A DNA stretch of 64,000 bases from Burkholderiales bacterium (lineage in GTDB: Bacteria > Pseudomonadota > Gammaproteobacteria > Burkholderiales > SG8-41), in NCBI GenBank assembly GCA_019635015.1, contig JAHCAG010000011.1:1-64000 (forward strand). The letters run 5' to 3'. The notes beneath the pieces are model-generated. The model made no database searches. It had not been told where the DNA came from and was given only the letters and a program-made list of their open reading frames with translations. The translations under genes were made by a program, and so were the position numbers. This document shows positions 50,737-60,191 of the stretch, one piece after another (position 1 is the first letter of the stretch; every line of letters starts with the position of its first letter).

Positions 50737-53700
50737 GCGTCTTGATGCCGTGGAGAAGGCCATCCCCCTCGGGGGAAATCAATAAGTATTTGTTTTTATT
50801 GTTATTTTTGTTTTTTGTGCTGTGGATGCCGGCCACAGCGCTGGCCCAAGCCGCAAAGGTCGTCGATGTGCACGGCACCAGCCTGGTCGAACGCGCGGGT
50901 GCCGCGCCGCGCATCCTCGGCGCGGGCGAGCCGCTCGATGCGCGCGACACCATCAGCGTGGCGCGTGATTCCTGGGCGATCCTCGAATTCAGCGACCAGA
51001 CCCGTGTGACCCTGCGGCCCAACACCGTGTTCCGCCTCGACAGCTACAAGGCCGATGCGCCCGAAGCGATGTTGATGGGGCTGGTCCGGGGCGGGCTGCG
51101 CGTGGTGACCGGATTTTTCGGCAAGCGCAATCCGCAGGGTGTCAGGGTGCAGACCGCGGTCGCCACCATCGGTATCCGCGGCACCGAGTTCGATGCGCGG
51201 CTGTGCGGGGACGATTGTCGCGAGGAGAACACGCAACGGGGGTATCGACTACTTCCTCCGGTTGTGGCTCGCGTTATCGAGATGAGAAATGTTGTTGCTG
51301 CCGGAGCCGCACGGCGGCCCGATCGTTTTCTGGTTCCTGGTGCAGCCGTATACGAAGGGGATGCAATCGCCGCAGGCCCGTCAGGTTATGCCGTGCTTGC
51401 CTTCGTCGACGGTGCGCGCGTATCGATTGGTGCCAGGAGCGGGCTGCGAATTGAACATTTCCGGTTCGATGAGCCAGGTAACAAGGGTTACGCCAAGCTG
51501 GTTGTAATTGGCGGGAAAGTCGGAGTGCGTACGGGCCGGTTGGCGCAGCTCTCGCCAACGCATTTCCGGGTCTTGGCGCCAGTCGGAGAAATCCGGCCGC
51601 GAGGCACGGCATTTCTCGTGCAATCGCCTCCGTTGCAGTTGCACACTCCAATAATTACCGAAGTCAATTCTACAGACCCAGCCAAGAGCGTGCCGGTATC
51701 CGCAGAGGTCCTCAACTTCCTGAGAGCGATGATTTCGCGGGTCAATTCTAATGCCGACTTCCAGGTTACGATGGCTGGAATTGCCAATCAGGCTGCGGCG
51801 AAGGCCGCGGAGACCGATCCCAATTCCGCAGAAGCGATCAAATCGCGGATGGATGCTAATGCGGAAACATTCGGACAGGCATTCGGAGGAGGGGGCGGCC
51901 GAGTCGAAAGTGAGGCAAACAGCTTCAACAACCTGTCCGCGGCGATTGCGGGTTCGACAAGCTCAAATCCTGGACAGGGAGCGGCGTCTAACGCTGTTAC
52001 GCCTGAGCGGCAGACGGATGGCCCCGGAAAATACGATATCAATCTCGTAGGTCTTGGCGCGACCGCTACAGCGCAGGAACTGCTTACGGCGATGCTTTCC
52101 TGGCACGCTGCGTTCACCACTCATCCGGTGTACGGAAGTGAGTTCGCGGACTTGCCTTTGCCAAGTCTTGCGGACATCAGCGACGTGGCTCGGCTGGGGG
52201 CTGTTCTGCAATCCTGGTTCAAGATGATCGACGCTCACGACGCGCTGGGTCGAGGCTTCGAGGAGATTGATGCGCGACCAATTGGCATGGGGAGCGGCCC
52301 TCCTGTTCTGGCGCCCGCAACTCCATCCGCGCCACCAGTCGAGGCCCCGGCCACGGCTACCCCGGAGAACGTTCAGCGGTTGGACATCGTCGATAGCCAA
52401 GTCATAGATGTCTTGCGCCGGCTGGAAGCTACGATCGAAGGCAATTCTGATACTCGAAGGGAGGCTTACTTTCCCACCGGGATAGGTCTCGATGGCAAGC
52501 CGACCTACGTGTATGTCGGGGTAATTGGTGAGCCGCCGATCGATTTGCCTTCTATTCCTGCGAACGCAACCAGCGCCGAGGTGCTTCGCATCCTGACGGA
52601 GTGGCACCAGCAGATCACCAGCCATGGAGTTTGGGGGGGGCAGCTGGCCGGAATGCGGGCGCCGACGGAGTCGGACGTTTCGGATCCGGCGCGTATGGGG
52701 GCGCTGCTGAGCCAATGGTTTACCCAACTCGACGGCTCTACGCTCGGCAACGGTCTCGAGAAATTCAGCACTGGGAGCCTGTTCGCTAATCCGCTAGCGT
52801 CCTCGCAACAGCTGCCGGCTGCTGAGCGTGCGCGGCCTCAAGTCGAAGCGCGGCACGTCGACTTGGAGGCAGGACCGGCCGCCCCGTCCAGCGGTACGCA
52901 GAGTTTGGATCAGATTGCGGAAGTGAGGCGGGGCGGGCCTCAAGCGTCGACGCCGGTCATCACGAGCGTGCAAGGCGCGCCGATGGCTGATGCAATCCTC
53001 GTTCTGCTGGACGCCATGATATTGACTGCGACCAACAACGCAATGCGACATGATCAAGGGAACAGCATGGCGCGTTCAAAAGGGTTGACTGCCGACGATG
53101 TCGCGGCCCTCAGGCTTGCCTTCCGCCAGGGCGCAAGCACGCCCTCGGAGATTCTCGAGTTGATGCGAGGATGGCACGATGCGCTCACCCGGCATCCGAA
53201 CTATGGTGGTCATTTTGCAGAGTTGCCGTTCCCGACCAGCGCGGACCTTGCAGACCCCGGGAGGATGGCGGCCCTACTCCGTACCTGGTTTACATTACTT
53301 GACAGCCACCCCGTGCTCGGCGAGGGCTACGAGGAGATCAATGCATCGGTGATCGGACTGAATCCGTCCGGGACTCAGCAAGCGATGCAGTTCGAGAAGC
53401 CGGCCGGGGTGCCAGGCCAACCCGACAGTGGGCCTACATCGACGGACACCGGGATGGCGACCGCCGGGAACGTTTCGCGTCCCCTGTTCGATCCACGGGC
53501 GGTCGACCTGCTTCGCCGCCTTGAGTCGATTCTCGAGGAGAACTCGGATACTGCAGTCCGAGGAGCCAGCGGAGGCATCATTGCCGGTGCGTTGCCATTT
53601 TCCCTGCCGTCTATACCATTGGGGGCATCGCCGGAGGAGGCCTTGTCCATTCTCAGAGAATGGCGCTCCTCGATCCTGATGTGGCTCGCCGAACATCCGA

Positions 53701-54359
53701 ACATGAACGTTCAAATGGTGAACCTGTTCTACGCGAGCCGCCTCCCGATGCCGACCGAGGCAGACGTTACGGATCCGCAGAGATTGGGCGTTCTCCTCAG
53801 CCAGTGGTTCACGTTCTTTGGTGGCTTAGCTTTGGGGGAGGGCCTGGAAGGATTCAACACGGGTGGTTTATTCGTCAATCCGCTTGCGCCTTATGCTCAG
53901 GTTATCCCGCTCTTCAACGCGATTGCCGTCAGCGAAGGCGCGGTAGACGTCGTGGATCCGGGCGGAACCCAGAGCGTCGAAGCGGGTACGCTGCTCGCTC
54001 GCAGCAGGGACTTCAGCTTCTCGCGCTCGCGCTATGAGGCGCTCTCCGACATGATTGACAAGCTTCATCTTGCGAGCATCGATCCAGACCTGTTCAGGGA
54101 TACCGATAAACCCATCGAAGAAGGCCTCTACGTCTGGGTCCGCGATGGTGCCGTGCAGGTAACCAAGGACAACCAAAGCATTGATGTCAGTGCCGGCAAC
54201 GCCGCAGTAGCAACGAAGGATCGCGTGCGTCTGCTCGATGCCGTCCCCAACTTCATGCGCTTCGATCCGACACCGGTGCCAAACCTGTCGCTGACGGCGA
54301 GGCTGGATGCCTTCCGCTTGCCTGATGGCGCGCTCCAGAACATGTGCGTGATTCGATAA
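50727..54359 (+). CDS. FecR-domain protein with large duplicated insert
   Basis: The 1210-residue protein has a signal peptide encoded by AT-rich DNA (about 18-41). FecR domain 1 spans about 42-170 and ends with the Cys pair CGDDC. A second FecR-like region starts about 180 and runs to about 300 (GEIRPRGTAFLVQS). Its expected last strands, LYVWVRDGAVQV...SIDVSAG and LLDAVPNFMRF, appear only at 1134-1178. Between them lie ~830 residues with two copies of a module pair: A (447-520; 805-877) and B (616-692; 967-1054), each of the form LxxWH-xHPxYGxxF-DxxRxGxLLxxWF-LGxGxE. The segment is less GC-rich than its neighbours. The ATG overlaps the tpsA stop by 10 bases. Confidence 0.8.
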   Translation: MPVSVLMPWRRPSPSGEINKYLFLLLFLFFVLWMPATALAQAAKVVDVHGTSLVERAGAAPRILGAGEPLDARDTISVARDSWAILEFSDQTRVTLRPNTVFRLDSYKADAPEAMLMGLVRGGLRVVTGFFGKRNPQGVRVQTAVATIGIRGTEFDARLCGDDCREENTQRGYRLLPPVVARVIEMRNVVAAGAARRPDRFLVPGAAVYEGDAIAAGPSGYAVLAFVDGARVSIGARSGLRIEHFRFDEPGNKGYAKLVVIGGKVGVRTGRLAQLSPTHFRVLAPVGEIRPRGTAFLVQSPPLQLHTPIITEVNSTDPAKSVPVSAEVLNFLRAMISRVNSNADFQVTMAGIANQAAAKAAETDPNSAEAIKSRMDANAETFGQAFGGGGGRVESEANSFNNLSAAIAGSTSSNPGQGAASNAVTPERQTDGPGKYDINLVGLGATATAQELLTAMLSWHAAFTTHPVYGSEFADLPLPSLADISDVARLGAVLQSWFKMIDAHDALGRGFEEIDARPIGMGSGPPVLAPATPSAPPVEAPATATPENVQRLDIVDSQVIDVLRRLEATIEGNSDTRREAYFPTGIGLDGKPTYVYVGVIGEPPIDLPSIPANATSAEVLRILTEWHQQITSHGVWGGQLAGMRAPTESDVSDPARMGALLSQWFTQLDGSTLGNGLEKFSTGSLFANPLASSQQLPAAERARPQVEARHVDLEAGPAAPSSGTQSLDQIAEVRRGGPQASTPVITSVQGAPMADAILVLLDAMILTATNNAMRHDQGNSMARSKGLTADDVAALRLAFRQGASTPSEILELMRGWHDALTRHPNYGGHFAELPFPTSADLADPGRMAALLRTWFTLLDSHPVLGEGYEEINASVIGLNPSGTQQAMQFEKPAGVPGQPDSGPTSTDTGMATAGNVSRPLFDPRAVDLLRRLESILEENSDTAVRGASGGIIAGALPFSLPSIPLGASPEEALSILREWRSSILMWLAEHPNMNVQMVNLFYASRLPMPTEADVTDPQRLGVLLSQWFTFFGGLALGEGLEGFNTGGLFVNPLAPYAQVIPLFNAIAVSEGAVDVVDPGGTQSVEAGTLLARSRDFSFSRSRYEALSDMIDKLHLASIDPDLFRDTDKPIEEGLYVWVRDGAVQVTKDNQSIDVSAGNAAVATKDRVRLLDAVPNFMRFDPTPVPNLSLTARLDAFRLPDGALQNMCVIR
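50779..50818 (+). repeat. AT-rich recurrent motif (copy i), inside fecR signal-peptide codons
   Basis: It contains the exact 14-mer AGTATTTGTTTTTA followed by TTGTTATTTTTG. It encodes NKYLFLLLFLFF of the signal peptide, so here the motif is translated. Confidence 0.65.
52065..53888 (+). repeat. duplicated ~355-residue unit within the FecR protein
   Basis: Unit 1 (modules A1 and B1, 52065-52802) and unit 2 (A2 and B2, 53139-53888) share order and spacing: A to A is offset by 358 codons and B to B by 351. A linker with LRRLE-(3)-E-NSDT precedes both B modules. The DNA has diverged, so the duplication is not recent. Confidence 0.75.
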
Positions 54360-54382
54360 AATAATAAATAAAAACAATATGT
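54356..54382 (-). repeat. AT-rich recurrent motif (copy j)
   Basis: The minus strand reads ACATATTGTTTTTA, three changes from the core 14-mer. It fills the gap between fecR and tpsB and overlaps the tpsB start codon. Confidence 0.5.
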
Positions 54383-55932
54383 TACGTATATTTCTCGGGC
54401 TACGCCTGGTGCGGTTGATGTTGTGCCTGGGCATCACGGGCGTCGCGTGGGCGCAGGACAGCGGCGGCGCACGCTTCGCCGTCAGCAGCTACACCGTTGA
54501 AGGCGACAACCCGCTGTCCGCCTCTGCCACGCAGGTGCTGCTTGCGTCCTACACCGGCGAGGCCGTGACCATCGACCGCCTGCAGGCTGCTGCTGCTGCG
54601 CTGGAATCCGCGATCAAGGATCAGGGTTACAGCTTCATGCGCGTGGTGATTCCGCCGCAGGATGCCAAGGGCGTGATCACGCTGCGCGTGCTGGCCTTCC
54701 GGCTCGGCGAGGTCATTGTCGAGGGCAACCGCAGCTTTGATCGGGCCAACATCCTCGGCAGCCTGCCGGCGCTGCGGCCCGGTACATCGCCCAATCTGCG
54801 CGAGATCGCGCGCAACCAGGCACAGGTCAACGATCATCCGGCGAAGCAGGTCGCGGTGACGGTGCGGCAGGGGCGCGTGCCGGATACGGTCGATGCTGCG
54901 GTCAAGGTCGAGGACGGCGATCCGCTGCAGTTTTTTGCGACGCTGTCCAACTCGGGCACGCCGGCCTCGGGCATGACGCGGCTGGGCGTCGGCTTGTCGC
55001 ATACCAACCTGTTCAACCGCGATCACCAGGTGACGGCGACCTATACCACCTCGCCCGAGCAGGCCTCGAATATCCAGCAGTACGGTTTTCATTACCGCGC
55101 GCCGTTCTACGCGCTGGGCGGCACGCTGGCGGCGTACTACACCTTCTCCGATTCGAACTCGGGCACGGTGGCGCAGTTCTTCCAGGTCAGCGGCCGCGGC
55201 GAGTTCTACGGCCTGCGCTGGACCCAGCGCTTCGCGCCGGTGGGCGCCTACAGCCATCTGGCCGAGATCGGTGTCGAGGAGCGGCTGTTCGACAACAATG
55301 TGTCCTTCAACGGCGTGCCGATTTCATCCGATGTGCGCAGCCGGCCGCTGCTGCTGCGCTACGAGGGGCGCTTCGACGGCACGGGGCATGTCGCGCGCGC
55401 TGCGCTGGAACTGGCGCATAACCTGCAGGGCAGCGGCGCGAATGACGCCGCGAGTTACACCGCCAACCGCGCCGGCGCGACGCCGGGCTGGCAAGCCTGG
55501 CGCTATACGCTCGATGCTTCGCGCGCGCTGGGCGGTTGGGTGGCGAGCGCGCGGCTGCGCGGCCAGGCCTCGGGCGATGCGCTGATTCCCGGCGAGCAGT
55601 TCGGCATCGGCGGCGCCTCGCTGGTGCGCGGGCTGGAAGAGCGTGAAGGCACCGGCGACCGCGGTTACGTCGCGACCGCCGAGCTGATGACGCCGCCGCT
55701 CACCGAAGGTTTGCGCGGGCTGGTGTTCGTGGATACGGGAGAGGCGCGGCTCCGGGCCGCGGGCGGCGCTGCCGGCGCGGTCCAGCACGCGAGCAGCGCA
55801 GGGCTGGGTGTGCGCTGGCAATGGCGCAAGCGGCTGTCACTGGCGGCGGACTGGGCCTATGTGTTCGACGGCACCGGCAGCACCAACAAACACGACAACC
55901 GGGTGCACGCGGTGCTGTCAGTGCGGTTCTGA
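54379..55932 (+). CDS. TpsB outer-membrane transporter (FhaC/ShlB/HecB family)
   Basis: The 517-residue protein has a signal peptide (after VAWAQD), POTRA domains (YTVEGDNPLSASATQVLL, LAFRLGEVIVEGNRSFDRANILGSLPAL) and a 16-strand barrel. The Omp85 motif region reads IGGASLVRGLEEREGTGDRGY, with VRGL in place of the usual VRGY. It ends AVLSVRF with a terminal Phe. It would secrete the exoprotein at 46636 and perhaps the one at 1-7087. It is 20 bases downstream of fecR in the same operon. Confidence 0.92.
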   Translation: MLRIFLGLRLVRLMLCLGITGVAWAQDSGGARFAVSSYTVEGDNPLSASATQVLLASYTGEAVTIDRLQAAAAALESAIKDQGYSFMRVVIPPQDAKGVITLRVLAFRLGEVIVEGNRSFDRANILGSLPALRPGTSPNLREIARNQAQVNDHPAKQVAVTVRQGRVPDTVDAAVKVEDGDPLQFFATLSNSGTPASGMTRLGVGLSHTNLFNRDHQVTATYTTSPEQASNIQQYGFHYRAPFYALGGTLAAYYTFSDSNSGTVAQFFQVSGRGEFYGLRWTQRFAPVGAYSHLAEIGVEERLFDNNVSFNGVPISSDVRSRPLLLRYEGRFDGTGHVARAALELAHNLQGSGANDAASYTANRAGATPGWQAWRYTLDASRALGGWVASARLRGQASGDALIPGEQFGIGGASLVRGLEEREGTGDRGYVATAELMTPPLTEGLRGLVFVDTGEARLRAAGGAAGAVQHASSAGLGVRWQWRKRLSLAADWAYVFDGTGSTNKHDNRVHAVLSVRF

Positions 55933-55952
55933 GCACGCCGGGCCCTCCAAAC

Positions 55953-55985
55953 AAAACGGCCGGGATGTCCCGGCCGTTTTGTTTT
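55953..55985. terminator. bidirectional intrinsic terminator
   Basis: AAAACGGCCGGGA-TG-TCCCGGCCGTTTT is a perfect 13-bp stem with A and T runs on both sides. It ends both the TPS operon and the convergent ribonucleotide reductase gene. Confidence 0.9.
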
Positions 55986-56001
55986 GCAAGCCACTGATCG
56001 T

Positions 56002-59000
56002 TCAGCCGCAGGTCCCCGTGTAGCCGCAGGCCGAGCACCAGTCGCAGCCGTCCTTGCGGATCAGCGTGGCGTTGCCGCATTCGGGGCAGCGGGCACCTTT
56101 CATGATCTTGGGTTCGGTGCTGCGCTCCGGCGTGGCGAGGATGCCCATCTGGGTCAGCGGCGCGCCGTTTTCGTCGAGGATGCCCAGCATCGCGTAGCGG
56201 TGCAGGATCAGGCGCGCGACATAGGCTACCGTCGAGGGGTAGGTCGCCTGCTTGCGTTCACCGGGCACGAAAGCCATGAAATCGCCCAGCGGTTCCGGGA
56301 ACTCGAGCAGCTTCTTCAACTTCATGCCGATCCAGGCCGGATCCATCACGCGCATGTCGAGCGAGAGGATCTTGCACAGGCCGTCGAGGGCGCGCGGGTA
56401 TTCGCCGGAGAGCCACATCGAGTACGGGCGGGTTACCCCGTCGGGCAGGGTGATTTCCTTGATGCCGAGCACGAAGTCATCGCCGGTGCGCGGGTTGAGC
56501 ACGTCGACGGTCCAGGACATTGTGCCGTCGGTGCCGGTCTTCGGTTCTTTCGGCGCGAACATCGCGTCGAGCACGGGGGTCAGCGACTGGCCGAACAGCG
56601 GCGCGCCGGAGGCGGTGAGTCCGCCCAGCTGGTCGACGCGCCAGCGCAGCACCTGCGCAAAGGCGGCCACCACCGAGGGCATGCGCTTTACTTCACCATG
56701 CGGCGGGAAGGGCAGGTCGAAGGGCTCGTCGCCGCCGGCCTTGGCCAGGGTGTCGAGTTTCAGCTTGAGCCAGCCCGGATCGTCGGCGCGCATGTCCATC
56801 GACAGTGTCTTCGCCACCGCGCCGAGTCCGCGCGGCTGCTCGCTGCCGTTGACCCAGACTTCGAAGGCGTGGTTGTGGTCGTTCTCGACGTGGCCGACGA
56901 ATACCGCAAAGGCGCCGTGGGGATGCTCGATCATGTAGGTCCAGGCCGGATTGCCGGCAGCCATTGACGGCCGGCCCGGCCAGCGCAGGCTGGCCAGTAC
57001 GGGGGCCGGCAGCGACTGGATCTGGATGCGGCGGTTGACGTCATCGGCGCGGAAATCCTGGGGCGCCTTTTCCTTGGCCGAGGGTTCGACCGACAGCACC
57101 GAGCCCAGCACGCTGTTCGGGCGGTACGTCGCGAGCCCCTTCAGTCCGGATTTCCAGGCCTTGAAATAGAGGTCCTGGAATTCGCCATAGGGATAGTCCT
57201 CGGGCACGTTGACGGTCTTGGAGATGCTGGTATCGACGTAGGGCGCGACCGCGGCGACCATTTCCTCGTGCGCGCTGGCCGATATTTCCAGCGCGGTGAC
57301 GAACCAGGGCGGCAGCTGCGTGGTGTTGCCGCCCATCGCCTTCCAGCGCCGCCAGGCGTGGTCTTCGACTGCGAATTCGCGCATGGTGTTGTCGGGCATG
57401 CGCTTCTTGCGGGTGTAGGTCCAGGAAAACGGCGGCTCGATGCCGTTGGAGGCGTTGTCGGCAAACGACAGGCTGATCGTGCCGGTGGGCGCGATCGACA
57501 GCAGGTGGCTGTTGCGGATGCCGTTTTTGCGGATTACCTGCTTGACCTCTTCCGGCAACCGCGCGGCGAAGCTCGTGCCCGAGAGATAGAGGTCGGCGTT
57601 GAACAGCGGGAAGGCGCCCTTTTCGCGCGCAAGTTCGGCGGAGGCGCGGTAGGCATGGTCGCGCATCGCTTCGGAGATTTTCGCCGCCATCTGCCGCGCT
57701 TCCGGCGTGTCGTAGCGCAGGCGCAGCATGATCAGCGCGTCGCCGAGCCCGGTGAAGCCCAGGCCGACGCGGCGCTTGTTCATTGCTTCCTCGTGCTGCT
57801 GCTTGAGCGGCCAGGCGGTGACGTCGAGCACGTTGTCGAGCATGCGGATCGCCACCGCGACGACCTTGCCGAAGTGTTCGAAATCGAAGCCGGTGTTCTC
57901 GGCGAAGGGCTGCTTGACGAATTTGGTGAGGTCGATCGAACCGAGGCAGCAGCAGCCGTAGGGGGGCAGCGGTTGTTCTGCACAGTTATGCACATACAGG
58001 CCGTTGGCATCAAAGGCGTGCACTTCGGAAACGGTGACGTCGTAAACGGCCTCAATGCCGTCTTCTTCGAGGCTTTCGACCGTCGCGACAAAGCGGTTCC
58101 TGTTGAGGGTGCGCTGGTAAGCGCCGAGCGACCGCTTCAGCCGGTCTGCCTTGTCGGCATCGGCAAAACCGATGCGTGCCGAAAAAGTCGCAAGGTTGGC
58201 GCCGCTGATGATCAGTTCATGCAGGGGCAGCGTCGGATAGTCCTTGCTGCCGCCTTTGCCGTCCGGCAGCGGCCGCGGTCCGCCGGTTCTGCGATTGCGG
58301 TAAATGGTCGAGTTGATGCCCAGTCGCGCCAGCATGCGTTGTGTTCCCTCAAGCACTTCCAAGCTGACTTGGGTGAGCCGCACGGATACGCCTTTGGCCT
58401 GTGTGCCCTGCACCGAACCGTCCGCATCAAACAGGCCGCGCAGGAATCCGCGATAGAAAGCCGAAGAATCGCGTTCGATTTCCGCCGTCAGCGTTTTGTG
58501 ACCCGGTGCCATGCCCAGATCGTGGGCGAGCGATTTCAGTGCGCCCAGCGCAAGCCGGTAATGCCCCGGCTGACTGGGCACGGCCATCCATCCCCTGAAG
58601 TCCGCGCGATGAGGCAGCGTCAGTGCGGCTTCATGAGCGGCCTTCATCATCGTGTGCACACCTTGGGATTGCAGGGTTTCTCCGTTTGCGGCTTTTATCG
58701 CCAGCGGATCCCAGGCACCGAGTATGGCCTTGTCAGTCTTGAGCGTGCCGTCCCCCAGCAGCAGGCCGATCAGATAACCCTCGGCTTCGGAGTGCGGCCC
58801 TGCCCATTCGCTGATTTCGTGATGGTCGTGCAGCACAATTTGATCGCCGGGCCGCAGGTCTCCTGCTTTGCGCCATTCCGTTTCACGGCGATGGCGGGTC
58901 AGTGTTGAGACCGAAAGGACGGGGTGATCCGCCGTCAGCCGCAGCGCATGGCCTTCCCGGGTGCGCAGTTTGAACACGGGCTTGGTACCGGTGGCGAAAA

Positions 59001-60006
59001 ATCCGGCCGACTCGGTGGAATAGGATTTGCCATCAACAACTGCGCTGAACGGAATGCCGAAGAGTTGATGAACTTGCCGGGCGCCTTCGCTGGTCATGAC
59101 CCAAGTGTCTGCGGTCACACAGGGATTGGTAGCCTCTATGGTTTCGCAGTAGTTGAGGTTGTTGTCCTTGTTCATGCGGTCGATGAACAGTACGCCGGGT
59201 TCGGCATGGTCATAGGTCGAGCGCATGATCTGGTCCCACAGGTCGCGTGCCGGCACCTTGCGGTAGACCCAGAGGCCGTCCTCGCGCTGGTAAGACCCCT
59301 TGGCCATCTGCCTGGCATTGGGTTTCGAGCGGTGCACCAGTTCAACCTCGCGGTCCTTCTCGACCGCTTCCATGAAGGGGTCGGTGACGCCGACGGAGAT
59401 GTTGAAGTTGGTGAGGTCGCCTTTGTCCTTGGCGTGGATGAAATCCTCGACGTCCGGGTGGTCGCAGCGCAGTACGGCCATCTGCGCGCCGCGGCGCGAG
59501 CCGGCAGATTCCACGGTCTCGCAGGAACGGTCGAACACGCGCATGTACGACACCGGACCGCTGGCATTGGACTGCGTGCCCTTGACCTCGGCGCCTTTGG
59601 GCCGGATCGAGGAGAAGTCGTAACCGACGCCGCCGCCGCGGCGCATGGTCTCGGCGGCTTCCTGCAGCGCGATGTAGATGCCGGGGCGGCCGTCAACGGT
59701 TTCCGAGATGGAATCGCCGACCGGCTGCACGAAACAATTGATCAGCGTTGCCGCCAGCTGCACGCCGGCGGCGGAATTGATGCGTCCCGCCGGGATGAAG
59801 CCGTCTTCCTGTGCCTGCAGGAAGCGTTTTTCCCAGAGAGCGCGCTGGTCTTCGGCTTCGACCTGCGCCAGCGCGCGGGCGACGCGGCGGCGCACTTCGG
59901 TGATGCTGGTTTCCTTGCCCTTGGCGTATTTCTCGATGAGGGTGTCGCGGCTGATTTCCTGTTCGGGGAGCGCGAGTTGCGCGGCGCCGGCGGCGGTTTC
60001 GTTCAT
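56002..60006 (-). CDS. nrdJ: adenosylcobalamin-dependent ribonucleotide reductase (class II) with intein
   Basis: The 1334-residue precursor is a class II ribonucleotide reductase of about 955 residues interrupted by a 379-residue intein (296-674). Host motifs include [30 protein letters not shown] N-terminal sequence, [36 protein letters not shown] at the active-site loop, and [18 protein letters not shown]. Two tandem repeats follow in about 1040-1270, and the C-terminus is a Cys-rich CPECG...[11 protein letters not shown]. The enzyme makes deoxyribonucleotides with B12 and works with or without O2. No nrdA/nrdB is nearby. AGGAAG precedes the ATG. Confidence 0.93.
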   Translation of the reverse strand: MNETAAGAAQLALPEQEISRDTLIEKYAKGKETSITEVRRRVARALAQVEAEDQRALWEKRFLQAQEDGFIPAGRINSAAGVQLAATLINCFVQPVGDSISETVDGRPGIYIALQEAAETMRRGGGVGYDFSSIRPKGAEVKGTQSNASGPVSYMRVFDRSCETVESAGSRRGAQMAVLRCDHPDVEDFIHAKDKGDLTNFNISVGVTDPFMEAVEKDREVELVHRSKPNARQMAKGSYQREDGLWVYRKVPARDLWDQIMRSTYDHAEPGVLFIDRMNKDNNLNYCETIEATNPCVTADTWVMTSEGARQVHQLFGIPFSAVVDGKSYSTESAGFFATGTKPVFKLRTREGHALRLTADHPVLSVSTLTRHRRETEWRKAGDLRPGDQIVLHDHHEISEWAGPHSEAEGYLIGLLLGDGTLKTDKAILGAWDPLAIKAANGETLQSQGVHTMMKAAHEAALTLPHRADFRGWMAVPSQPGHYRLALGALKSLAHDLGMAPGHKTLTAEIERDSSAFYRGFLRGLFDADGSVQGTQAKGVSVRLTQVSLEVLEGTQRMLARLGINSTIYRNRRTGGPRPLPDGKGGSKDYPTLPLHELIISGANLATFSARIGFADADKADRLKRSLGAYQRTLNRNRFVATVESLEEDGIEAVYDVTVSEVHAFDANGLYVHNCAEQPLPPYGCCCLGSIDLTKFVKQPFAENTGFDFEHFGKVVAVAIRMLDNVLDVTAWPLKQQHEEAMNKRRVGLGFTGLGDALIMLRLRYDTPEARQMAAKISEAMRDHAYRASAELAREKGAFPLFNADLYLSGTSFAARLPEEVKQVIRKNGIRNSHLLSIAPTGTISLSFADNASNGIEPPFSWTYTRKKRMPDNTMREFAVEDHAWRRWKAMGGNTTQLPPWFVTALEISASAHEEMVAAVAPYVDTSISKTVNVPEDYPYGEFQDLYFKAWKSGLKGLATYRPNSVLGSVLSVEPSAKEKAPQDFRADDVNRRIQIQSLPAPVLASLRWPGRPSMAAGNPAWTYMIEHPHGAFAVFVGHVENDHNHAFEVWVNGSEQPRGLGAVAKTLSMDMRADDPGWLKLKLDTLAKAGGDEPFDLPFPPHGEVKRMPSVVAAFAQVLRWRVDQLGGLTASGAPLFGQSLTPVLDAMFAPKEPKTGTDGTMSWTVDVLNPRTGDDFVLGIKEITLPDGVTRPYSMWLSGEYPRALDGLCKILSLDMRVMDPAWIGMKLKKLLEFPEPLGDFMAFVPGERKQATYPSTVAYVARLILHRYAMLGILDENGAPLTQMGILATPERSTEPKIMKGARCPECGNATLIRKDGCDWCSACGYTGTCG
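57985..59121 (-). other. intein with LAGLIDADG homing endonuclease
   Basis: The intein starts at Cys296 ([10 protein letters not shown], block A), has block [12 protein letters not shown], two endonuclease motifs [11 protein letters not shown] (410-420) and [11 protein letters not shown] (520-530), and ends [13 protein letters not shown] (His673, Asn674). The extein +1 residue is Cys675. All splicing residues are present, so it should be active. It lies directly before the Cys of the NPC motif, the probable thiyl-radical residue, so only spliced protein can be active. Confidence 0.93.
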
Positions 60007-60191
60007 TGCGTAGCTTCCTCTTTCGATATTGCGCGATTGAGCCGAAGTATGCGCCCGGCGGCGGTGGACGAAAAGGCTTGCGGTTTTATCCCGATCAGGC
60101 TACTGCCCTTGTCCTGATCGTGGACCCGGCTTGCACCTGCGTCGCCGCGCCGGTATCGTGCGGCGATTCCAGTCTAGCGGGAGAAATCCGG

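Noticed and set aside
57985..59121. Group I intron or transposon insertion in nrdJ
   Set aside because: The reading frame is continuous and all protein-splicing blocks are present, so it is an intein.
56002..60006. Cobalamin riboswitch before nrdJ
   Set aside because: The 185 bases upstream of 60006 show no B12-box-like conserved core; too short and featureless for that riboswitch class.
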